In this document: positions 43,271 to 55,700 of the stretch, in pieces
Layout: each line of letters starts with the position of its first letter
Position numbering within the stretch: the stretch's first letter is position 1
Origin: Tenrec ecaudatus
Lineage: Eukaryota > Chordata > Mammalia > Afrosoricida > Tenrecidae
Assembly (NCBI RefSeq): GCF_050624435.1
Contig: NC_134535.1
Coordinates: 122,313,731 to 122,377,730, forward strand
Length of the DNA: 64,000 bases
Direction: 5' to 3'
Position numbers and translations under genes: made by a program
Notes under the pieces: generated by a model
What the model was told of the DNA's origin: nothing
Database searches by the model: none
Seen by the model: the letters and a program-made list of their open reading frames with translations, nothing else

Positions 43271-46200
43271 GTAAAATATTTAATCATGTCTCATAACTCT
43301 ATTTGGGAGTAAAGTGCTACAGCAAAAATGTTGGGAAAGAGTAAAAACTAGACATGGAACAAGGATATTCAAATTAAGGGCACAGGATGAATAGATTTTA
43401 GGTTTTGGGATTGACCCTGATGTATAGAGACCATAGTCTACTGTGATCTCTGAAGCTTAATTGTATTCAGACCATTTAAAACCTGTATAAACAACTGCAG
43501 CTATCATTTTATTAATAATGCAATGGTATATTCTGAATGTTAAGGAAGTATGTTTTAAAAGGGACTAAAATTTTAAATTGTAAATAAATAATAGATGTTA
43601 AAAATCATAATGAATACTGTGGAGTCAATGTAGATTGTTTATATGATTTCCAGATTTCCGCAAATGTCTTGTTTACATGCTTTCAAAACATGGTTCCATT
43701 CATCCTTTCTCTGTCTTTTATGTTCATTTATCATTTCTCAATGTTTCCATTTCTCTCTCCATATCTCCATCATCTCCAGAGAAGCTCACTGCTGGAGTCT
43801 TGGCAATCATCTGCATTGTCTTGGTGGCCGGTGTAATAGCCCTGACAACCAATACTCCTTGTAAGCTAATGAAATACCATAACGGAATATTTCTTTTAAG
43901 TCTTTGAAAATGCCTTTATATGTTTTCCTATATTATGGAATAGAACTCTAATTTTAGGGTGTGCATTTTTTCTTATGTTTGACAAGTCTTTACCACTCAT
44001 CAATAAACAATATCTCATCAATATAGACTAAACATGGAAACGGTATTCTAAATTTTTGAAAAGTATAAGCAACAGAATGCAGAGGGCACTTTTCTAATTA
44101 TAAATGTTTGTATAATATGTGTGTGCATGCACATGCGTATGTGTTTGTCACACCTCAAACCCTTTCATTGAGAGACCAATAACATTCACTATGAAATACT
44201 AATTAACTTTTAAAAGTCATAAACTACATTAAGAGATGGTAGTATTTGTCTTTTAGGTTCTTCAAATGTATTTCCTAATATGTTTATTAATTTTATTGGT
44301 AATATAATTTTAATTTTCATTATTATAATATAAAATTATTGTGATTTATTACAGAATAATAACTGTGGGAATTAATTTAATTTTTTTAGCTATTGGAATG
44401 CTAGAGAAGAACAATACTTTGAAAAGTAAGAAATAATTTTTAAAGTTCTCATAGATTAAAATTATATCATTGTAAAATGTACTTGATAAACTTGCTGTAT
44501 GGGTTATTATCAGAGCTGTAAGAGCTGCCAACAAGATGACTCATTGGAAAACAAAATAAGATTATATGATGTTAACATTTGTCTATTCAGTGATAAAAGC
44601 AATATCCCAAATAACCTTAATACTTTAAAAATTTTATTGTTAAAATAATTTTAAAATTACTGATAGATTATACTTTGTTTTTAGGCCACAAATATATAAA
44701 TATTGAGAAATTTTACAACAATATGAAATATGATCATGCATTTTTGTAAATACACATCATTCTTATTCAAAATTTAGAAGATTTCTTTTAAAGATGTATT
44801 CTTCTTTGGATTTGTTTGAGACTTTCTCCTGCTTCTATAAGGATGGCAGCCTAGGGCATCTCATGAGGAAGTGAGACTGTGTCAGGTGGAGTTGCTATGA
44901 GTTTAAAACCGGGTTTAAGCACCTAACAAAAAGCAGCAACAGCTAGATATAAGAGACATAAGTTCACTCTTCTAATGAAGTAGAATTCCTCAGTGATGTT
45001 CCGGACAGGTAAAGATAGCATAGACTATTTACTTTGACGGTACATGAATAATGGGGTGGGTGGACACTTTTCTATGAATGTGTTTTATTTTTATATGTAG
45101 TGTTATGAGATTCATATCTAGGCTATGTGTTCACATGTATATGCAACTATCTTGATTGATCTTTTAATGGAGATTGTTTCATGATGTAAATTAATCATCT
45201 TTTCAGCATCTCATTGTGATGGTTGCATGGAGGATTGGTTTTCCTACTCCAACCATTGCTATCACATTAGTACTGAAAAGAAAAACTGGACTGAGAGCCG
45301 CATGGCCTGCGCTTCCCAGAAATCTAATCTACTTATTATAGAAAATGATGAAGAGATGGTAAGATTTCAAACATTTTAATTCTTTTACTAAAATATATAA
45401 CATGCAAAAACAAATGCATATAAATATATTTAAATATACAACATATGTTTATCCTGTTACTGACATGTTATAATATTACTCACATGCTATGTTTCCTGTG
45501 CATGTTAAAGAAGAGATTTGCCTACTTAAATGGACTTTTACCCTATGAACTGCTCAGTGTCTCACCTCAATTGACACTGTGTTTTCAGGGTCCATCCACA
45601 TAATTGCCCATTTCCCTTACGACTATTAGACTGAGCACTTCAAAGGCACACAACATGTCTTGAATAATAACAATAAAGAAAATGTACAATAGGTAGGTAG
45701 ACAATTACCCAGGATTATATGCAGGCTTATGAAGTGCCTGTCCATGTGTCTTGCCGATTTTACCTCTAGGGTCAGTCATTTTCCTCCAATAAATTCTTGA
45801 TATATTTTGACATGAGATCTCTCTTGATTTTGTCGGTTGAGAAGGTTTCTTTTTCTCGGCGTCTCCCATGTTTAGTCAGGTTGGGGTCCTTTAAAGGACA
45901 CAGTGCGTCCATGGCAGCCCAGCTCCTGGCATCATGCATCTGAGGGCGATTGAACTGCAGCGCTCTCTGTCTGAACCACGTGAACACTGTCTACTGCTGT
46001 TGTTAGGTGCTTTCAATGAATGTCCCTAGTAATTATTCATTTTTGCAATTTATTTTCATTTTTAAAACTTTTGACTATGTTATCCATTTACATTTATTTG
46101 TACAATCTACTGGAATTTAATGTTTTGAGAGGCTGATTGACGTTCGTACTCTTTAACTTCCTCTAATAGGCATAGCATCTACTGGAAGGAGGATTGGTGA

Positions 46201-49200
46201 CACTGGGGGTTAAGTGCTGGGTCGCTAAGGGCAAAGTCAATGGTTCCATTCCTCTCTGTGCCATCTGTGTCTTAACCCAAGGACATTGTGTGTCTAATTC
46301 TATGTCTCTGTCCACTATTTACTTCACTTTTAAATTTCTTCAGTCCAAAGTTGGTATTCTTTAAAATTGATTTACATCTTCTACACATATTTGTGTGCAT
46401 ATTTTAAGCATATGTGGTGACTAAATATTTAAGTTATACTTAATCAATAAATTAATTCGTGGAAACTCTCATCATAAGAATATTATACCTTATCATGTGT
46501 TTGAAGCCCTTAGTGGAGTAGAAGTTAGCATTGGGATTTAACCTGAGTGGCCTGACGTTCAAAATCTCCAGACGCTCCACAGGAGAAAGACAGGCTTTCC
46601 GCTCCTTAACCAGTTACTGTCTCAGGAACTCCCAGGGGCAGTTCCACCTTGTCCTACGGGGTCGCTATCAGTCGTCACTGACTCTGTGGAAGAGAAGATG
46701 GTTTGGGTTTAACATGAGATTATCTTCTCAATCTTATCGTGGCTTTGAATAGAAGTCTTGAATATTTTTTCTCTGATTATCTTTTATATTCCATTTCCGA
46801 TGATTCTAATATATCAGAATACAAATGAATTGTGTACAATGACCTTGTACCTAGAAATCTATCTAAGCACTGAATAATTCTAAGAAGTTATCTGAAAATG
46901 CCTGGGAGGTTTTCTATTGTGAGGAGCCATCTGGTCAGTCCAGCTTGCAGAGAGCCTGCACGCAAGGGAAGGAACCACCGTCCCCTCTCGTGGCTTCCTT
47001 GCAATTGTTGTCCTGGAGCCCAGTGGTACAGTCACCTCATCACTCCACCTCACGCAGCTTTTATCTCATTTTCTCTGACCTTCTACTTTAAAAAGCATGA
47101 TGGACTTCTCCAGAAACGGGTCTCTTCTTATAAGATGTCCAACGTAAGTGAGACAAAGCCGCACCATCCTTGCTTCTAAGGAGCCACTCTGGTTGTGTTT
47201 CTTCGGAGACAAATTTGTTTGCTCTTCTGGTGTTGCACGGTACTTTCTGTGTTGTACGGTAAAATTGAATCATCTATGAATGTGACAATTGCATTTCTTC
47301 CATTACAATATAATCTAGTTTGCTTGTTTTTTCATCTTTTTTTGCCTTATGAAAACTGTGCATTTCAAAATTGAGTAGACAGGACATGACTTTCTCTTAT
47401 TTACCTATGTGAGATTAAAGCTGTAATGATTTTGTCATTGGATTTATAGGATGTTGGTATTTGAAAATAATTCCATTACAATAAGGAAATTTAGAAACTT
47501 ATTTATTCCCTTTAGAATCCAATTTTGAACAATACTTGAAATAAAATAAACTGCACATAATTGTATCAAAAAATTTCATTCGTTTTAATATAAAAGACAT
47601 CTGAAAAACCATCTCCTTAGATAATAAATATAACTATTACACTAAAAAAGGTTCAATACCTACCTTATTCCAACCTTTTGCCTATTCTCGGTTATTGCAA
47701 ACTATTCAATATCATCATGGTTTAGTTGCATTTTCCAGAAATTTTTAGTGAATGAAATGTTTAGCTTTTTTTCTTTCATTTTACATAACTTTTTGTGGAT
47801 TCATACACCTGTAGTGTGTTTCAAGAGTTTTTTTTGTTGTGGTGGTAATATTTGATTTTACTATAAATCATCACACTGGGAGATCTTATAGCTCTTATAA
47901 CAATCTAGAGAGCAAGTGTATCAAGCACATTTTTACATATGTCACTTTCATCATTTTCAAAATTTTTTATTTTTACTTGAACCCTTAGTGTCAGCTCTTC
48001 CTTTTCCCCTTTTTCCCCAACCCTCCCACCCTCATGAACCTTTGGGAAACTCTAAATTATTATTACTCTTCTATCTTACAACATCCGCTATCTTCCTTCA
48101 CCCATGTTTCGGTTGTTCATCCCCTGGGGTGGGGGTTATAAAATGATCATTGTGATCCATTCCTCCTCTTCCCCTCTTCATCATCCCCACATTCCCCCTA
48201 CCCTCGTGGTATTTTTACTTCTATTACTGTTCCTGATGTGATGCATCCTGCTTTATTCCACCCCTTCTCCATAGACTTTAATATTTCACCTTGACTTGAA
48301 TTCTCCTTTTGTTTTTTCATCTTGAGAGGTGACAAGTGTTGTTTTCCCTTGATTTTGCAATCCCAAATCGTTGCATATTTTACTACAATATTTTGTTGTC
48401 TCAACTTACCCTTTGAATCACATTATTCCTATCATCTAGTCAGTCTTAATCTGAATGTGCAGCCAATGTTTGTCTACCCTGGGGGACTCTGTGGTATTTG
48501 AGATAACACTGGTGCCATTTAAAGCACTATACTAATACCCAAGCCATCATTTCACAACACACTGACATTGGAGTAGTGGATACAGCTGCTACCCAGTAAT
48601 AAAAGCAGAGCAACGACAGAAAGCACAACATTCCTCTAGTTCTTTAATGCTTCTCCCCCACCCCACCTCTATCCTGAGCCCAGTTCTACCTTACAAATCT
48701 GACTTGCCTAGAGATTGCAGACTGGACAGATAAGAGCTCCTGACAGCAGCAGGATTGGAGAAAGACTCCTTAATAATCTGTGGCACCCAGAGGACATAGT
48801 CTTGCTTGCTAAAAGTAAAGAGTAAAGGCACTTAACTGCCGAAGGTCAAAGGCTACAGCCTTTGGTATAATTATGAGAACATGAAAAAAACTGAAATCCC
48901 CAAAGCAGAAACAAAAAACATCATGATAATATTGAAGAAATGGAAAGTTTCATCGATTCTCTTCTATTTGGATCAATAACCCCTGCCCATGAAAGTAATA
49001 GTCAATAAGTCAAAGAACATATTGCATGGGAAAAATTGGCTGCAAAGGACTCCTTTTAAGTATTAAAAAGGGAAGTTATTTTGCTCACTAAGGATGAGAA
49101 GATATGGTCTTTAGATTACTTTAAATACCTACAAAAGCAAGGTGTAATCAATTAATATGGTCCCTCAAGCTGTAGTCCTTATGAGATGTATTATAATTGG

Positions 49201-49740
49201 AAGCTAGGCCTGGGGCTATGATTCCATTTTGGAGGAAGATCTGTGATACAGGATTAAAATGGAATTAAGCTCTGACTTTAGTAGAAGCTGTGATCCAAGC
49301 CATTCCCTTCCTTTCCTCAGAGGCGTCGTCAAGACTCCTTTATTTGAGGAATAACTTTAGTAAGATTGCTTCTTTTTGTTTTGTTTGTTTTGCTTTAAAA
49401 CGGTTTTATTGGCCCTTAGTTCACATATCATACAATGAATAGTTCAAATATATCAAGAAGAGTAGAACAATCTTCGCCACAATCATATTTAGAACATTTT
49501 CTTTTTCCTGTACTCACTGCTATTCATGTATGGTTTTCCAGTTTTGGCAAAGAGATGCCCAATGCAATAATACAACAACTTCTACATGTATAATTCAGTG
49601 CCACTGATAACACTCTGCATATTGTTCAACCATTATTTTTGCCCCATCCAAATAATATCACATCCAGTAAAATGAACTCAACGCCCCCTAACCAAAAAAC
49701 GCTTCCTCCTTCCCGCCTTGGTAAGCACAGATCAAGTTTG

Positions 49741-49771
<31 letters not shown>

Positions 49772-52700
49772 CTTCTTCTTCTTCTTCTTCTTCTTCTTCT
49801 TCTTCTTCTTCCTTCAGTAGTTTTCTTGATAGAATATTCACATTTGCATCCATGTATCATTTACATCCATAGATAAAACACTATAACAAGAATTGTGAAT
49901 ATATCATCACAGCCAGCTCTGATATCCCCTCCCCCTCCCATATCAATGAACTGCTCCTGTGGTAGTTACATAATGTGGTGTCAATATGAGGATTAAGAGT
50001 GTAGGCATAGAGTGTAATCTGTCAATCAGGATACAGCCAATGAGGTCTCTGTGTGGGCATGGACTTCTCCTGAGGATTCTTGGAACAACTGTATTATCCT
50101 TCCTTGTACATGGGAGACACTCTCTCTCTGCTCCCTCTCTGAGAGACATCCCTGTGGAAAAGAAACATGTTGAGGGACTGATGGAGCCAGACCTCTGGAG
50201 TGGAGAGGTCACGTGGAGACCCCTGCTAGCACTGAGTTAGGTACAATGCCACTGGATCCATAAGACTTCCCACCCACTGGCCTGTAATTTTCCTGCATTT
50301 GTCACCATTGCATGTGCTTCATGAATCTGAAGAGGGCTTTATATATTGCTATCAGACATATGGGCTAATATTAGACTTATAGATTTGATCTGGCCTGGGC
50401 TGAGATGTTTTCATAACATTCAACTTCTCTTGTATACAAAGCTCTTTCTTATACACATATGAGTGTCTATGAACTTGTTTCTCCAGTCAACCCGGATTAA
50501 AACAGCTCCCCATTTTCCCTTTCCCCTCCATCCCTTCTTCCCAATAAACCATGCTATCAGTTATTATCTCTAAGCAGCTACTCCTTCTGTGCTTCCTACA
50601 CTGGAAGACCTAACAGAAACAATAATAATAAAAAACACAGAACAAACCAAAATGAAAGAAGAAAACAATAAAAATGAGAAAAAGGTAAAAATAAGTAAAG
50701 AAAGAAACAGAAAACCAAGAAAAATATTTAAATATGCCAGAGAAGAATTTCTTTTTTTGGGACAATAGCAAACTATTTGAACATAGATCAAATTCAGGTT
50801 GCATCAAGAAAGAAGTCCACTAGCCAAGTATCATTTTATACCATGATTTGATTTCTCATATTTAAGTTTTCAAAAATTACTGACTGATAGTAATTTAAGA
50901 CACTATCCTTGATATTCTTTGGTGGTATAGCTAGCTAAAAGGCAGGGGGGGAAAAACCCCTCCATAAATGCCATTAATCAAGACTATGGGGTACCTTCCC
51001 TCATCCAGGCTGAAAGTGTGGGGCTCTGTGACAGAATAATAGGCAGGCTGGCTTACCAGCCCACAAAGGCAGAAATCAAGAGAACACATGGTTGAGATCC
51101 TAAGAGACTTGAGTGTTGACTGAGGCGATGTGCTGTTGAAGAACAAAAAGTGTATCCTTACAGTTAACTTATTACCTTCTCTACAAAACCCCTTTATTGT
51201 ATTTTCTGTGGAGTGCCACATGACCATTGCAAGAAATTATGGAACCCAGTAAAGAAGGATAATCCTGTGGGTGGCACTGTTGGTGTCAGAATAGGGTAAA
51301 GAAAGAGCAGCAGTTAGAAAAGATGGCATTAGTGAAAGACATTAGCCTGGAGACAAATGAAAAAACTATGGCAGAACAAGGACTCTTCATTACAAAGACC
51401 TTTTTTCAACATCACAAATGGCAACTCTACATATGACCTTCCCTACATATAAAACACTGAAATAAAATTAACTACTTTGTGGCAAGAAAGGATGGAAGCT
51501 CATGATCAGCAGCTAAAAAAAGACCAGGGACGCACAGTGGAGCAGATCATCAATTGCTTGTATATACGTTCAGGTTGATGTTGGCTAAAAGCAGAGATTG
51601 TGAGAAAAATGTTTATTGTATTTTATTGACTATTTCAAGGCAATGGACTCTGTGGAAAAATAACAAAGTGTGGATAGCTGAGAAGAATGAACACCCATCA
51701 TTGTGTTCATGGGGAAACTGTCCATGTATCAAAAGACAAATTTTGTGAACAAAACAAGGAATACTATATTATTTAAAATCAGGAAAGTTTTGTGTCAAAG
51801 TTGTATTCTCTCTCTACACATTCAATCTGTATGGTGATTAAGTAAATAGAAAAACTGATGATTGGGAGAAAACTTACTAACATCTGAGCTATGCAGATGG
51901 AAAACTTGTTTGTTGAAAGAGAGGAGGAATTGAGGCACTTGCTGATCAAGATCAAGAATTGAATACTTAAATAAAAATTACAACATACTGCAAAGTACCA
52001 AAATCCTCACAATGGACTTTCAGGGAATAGCATGATAAATGGAGAAAAGTTTGGCATGGTCAGAGGTTTCATCTTGCTTGGATCCACAATCAAATCTCAA
52101 ATAACCAAAGGACGCATTGTATTGTATAAATCTATTCCAAAAAGGGTGTTGAAAAAAAAGATTTTATTTTTAGGACTAAGGTTTGTTGGACTTGAGTCAT
52201 GCTATTTTATATTGCCAAACATTCATGTAAATACTGGGTATTGTGTAAGTGAGACAGAATAATTTAACCATTTTAATTATAATGTTGCCAAAGAATATTG
52301 AGATTACCATGGATTGTCCAAAGAACAAATAGGTCTGACTCTGAATAAGAACAACCATACTATTCCTTAAAAACAAAGATGGCAAGACTTCTTCCATTGT
52401 ACTTAGGACAAGTTTTCAGGAGGGAACAGACTCTGAGAAAAATATCATGTTTGGTAAAGTAAAAGATATAGCATGTGAACTATTAAGGACTTGAAGTTAA
52501 ACAAGCAGCCATCTAGCAGAAAAGCAACACGCTGACATGGAAGAAGCGCACCAGCCTGTGCATTCATGAGGTGTCGCCAGGACGATTTACAAGTATCAGA
52601 AAACCCAAAACAAACAAACACATGGTTGAAAATGAAGGTTTTCAGAACAGAGGCCACAAATCTACCTGTAGATGATGGGACATCCCTTCACAGCGGGGTC

Positions 52701-55700
52701 ACAGGAAAAGCCTGAGTCAATCAGTGTGCAATAAAGCACTGATGAAACACATGATTCTCCTCTGGTTGCTTGAGGCTTCCTCACCCCCCACTGTCATGAC
52801 CCTCTTACTGCCTTTCTCTGCGGGCTAGACAATAGCTAAGCCAAAGTACAGATAAAACATAAGAGCTCATGACACATGGAATCCAAATATAGGAATGTGA
52901 GCAGTGACACCAGGAGGGGAGGGGAAAGGTTGGGAGTGCAAGGAGGGAATGGGGAACAGATCACTAAGATCAACATATAACCACACTGCCCCCGCATGGG
53001 GGACGAAAACAGAAAGTAGGGGAAAGGCGATAGTGGTCAGTGCAAGATATGAAAAATATGATAATTTATTAAGGGGCTACAAGGGTGGGGTGGGCCGACA
53101 CCATGGGCTCAATAGAAAGTAAATGTCTAGAAAATAATGAAGACAAAATATATTCAAATGTATTTGATACAATTGATGTATGGATTGTTACAAGAGCTCT
53201 AAAACAATAAAAATATATTTTTTATTTTTTTTTTACATTTTATTAGGGGCTCATACAACTCTTATCACAATCCATACATATACATATACATACTTCAATT
53301 GTATAAAGCACATCCGTACATTCTTTGCCCTAATCATTTTCTTTTTTTTTTTAATCTTTTTTTTGGGGCTCATAAGGCTCTTATCACAATCTGTACATAC
53401 ATCAAATGAGCAAAGCACCCTTATACATTCGTTGCACTCGTCACTCTCATAATTCACCTTCCACTTGGGTTCCTGGAATCAGCTCGGTTTCCCTTTTCCC
53501 CCCCCCCCCATCCCCCTCCCTCCCCGATCCCACCCCTGGTCCCTTGATAGTTTATAAATAATTATTATATCTTATCTTACACTCCCCGGCGTCTCCCCTC
53601 ACCTGCCTCCCCCTTGACAATCTCCCAGAGAGGAGGTTACACATAGATCTCCGAGATCGGTTCTCCCTTTCTACATGCCCTTCCCTCCTGGTGTCGCCAC
53701 TCCCACCGCTGGTGTTGAAGGGTTCGTCTGTCCTAGATTCCCTGTGCCTCCAGATCCCCGCTGCACCACTGTACATCCTCTGGTACAACTAGGTCCGCAA
53801 GGCAAGGTAGGATTGGGGTCATGATGATTGGGAGGGGAGGAAGCGTTCAGGAACTAGAGGAAGGTTTTGAGTTTCATTGTTGTTACACTGAACCCTGTGT
53901 GGCCCATCTCCTCCTCACTACCCCTCTGGAAGGGGTGTTCAGCTCTCTACAGGTGGGCATTGGGTCCCCATCATGCACTCCCCCTCTTTCACGGTGATGT
54001 GTTTCTCACCACCACCCCATCTTTGATGTTGGAGACCTGGTCTCCTCTGTCCTTCATGGTCACCTATGTTGGTGTGCTGCTTCCATGTGGGCTCGGTTGC
54101 TTCTGGCCTAGATGGCCGCTTGTTTGCTTTCAAGCCTTTAAGTCCCCAGACGCTATATCTCTCAGTAGCCGGGCACCATCCGCCTTCTTCACCACACTTG
54201 CTTATGCACACTTTCGTCTTCAGCCATTATGTGAGGAAGGTGATCACACAATGATTGTTTTTGTTCCTTTGTATCTGCTACATGGTCTATTCAACACCTT
54301 GTGTTCACTTAGGCCGTGTGCTTCTTCTCTGTGGGCTTTGTTGCTTCTGAGCTAGATGGCCACTTATTTGCCTTCAAGCCTTTAAGACCCCAGACGCTAT
54401 ATCTTTTTTTGATAGCCGGGCACCATCAGCTTTCTTCACCACATTTGCTTACACACACGGCTGTCTTCAGTGATCATGTCGGGAAGATGGGTATCCTGCA
54501 ATGGCTGCTTAGCAGGGCGAGGTGCTATTGTATTGGGGGGGAAATATATTTTTAAAAGATCATAAAGCAACAAAATTTAGAGGATAATCAGACTATTTTT
54601 CTAACCCCAATAGAATAATATTAGAAGTGTTACACATTAAAGGGGGCTGCAAAACACTGGAAGAACCTTGCTGAGATCAATTGACATGTGGTCGCATCAA
54701 TGGACTCACACATAGGACAATTGTGAGGATGGCGCAGGACTGGACAGTGTTTCATTTGTTAATTTATAAGATTACTATCAGTTGGAAATAACCTAATAAC
54801 AATATTAGCACCTAACAATAGCATTAGATTCTCTGAATGTCACTAAATCTTTATGTTTTTGATTTGAGGGAGCCTAATTGTAAACTAACGTGCTATTGTA
54901 AGAATAAGACGGTATTCCTCATACAGGTTCTACCAGTAGTAACATTCTTTAGGACAACAGTATAGTACTAAAAATATATGGAGCTTAACTTTGTGTTTTT
55001 ATCTATGATTTTTTTAGATTGCTTCCTCTACTTATTTTTTCTCTTTTTATTTGTTGTTTTTTTATGTGCTATCAAGCCATTTCTGTTTGTTGCTTAAATC
55101 TGGGTAATTTGTGCACTTTCAGGATTTCATATCATTTTTGGTCTTTCTTTTACTATCTCTCTTTGTAATCAGGGGTTGGTATGCAAATGAATTTATCAAC
55201 TTCTACTACTATAGGTTTTGAATTTTCATTAAAGTGTGGACACCACTTCCATACACATCCTTTCAGTCAGTAAGCTCTCTGCTAGTAACTGAATCATTGG
55301 TAATGTTCAACATGAAAATGATGTGGTAGTTAGCTTCCTCAGCTTATTTAGATATCCCACCTTGGAAATTCTACAGTACAATTCTAGTCTCTCCTACAGG
55401 GTCACTATGTGTCAGAAGGACAACAGGTACTTCTCTACTCTGAAACATTATTGATGGTATTTTCAGATGGTATCATAACCCTTGTTTATTACATAGATTT
55501 AGAAAAATAATGAGGAGAAGAATGTCCTCTCGTATGTATTCGTGTTTCTGTTCTTTTCTCTGATGCTTCAACAGTCTACATTTCTACTTGAGGCATTTTC
55601 TAGTTAATCTTCATTAGTAGGTTTGCTATGGACAAAACGTATTACTTTTACTACATCTGAAAATGTATTGATTTCCCCTTTTAATCTGAAGAAAAAATAC

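Noticed and set aside
49626..49872. Poly-Glu / poly-Ser frames
   Set aside because: Both come from the (TTC)n microsatellite.
53867..54355. 162-codon plus-strand frame
   Set aside because: It covers the antisense L1 3' UTR and one ~175-bp unit. It is treated as the unit frame noted in the findings, not as a gene.
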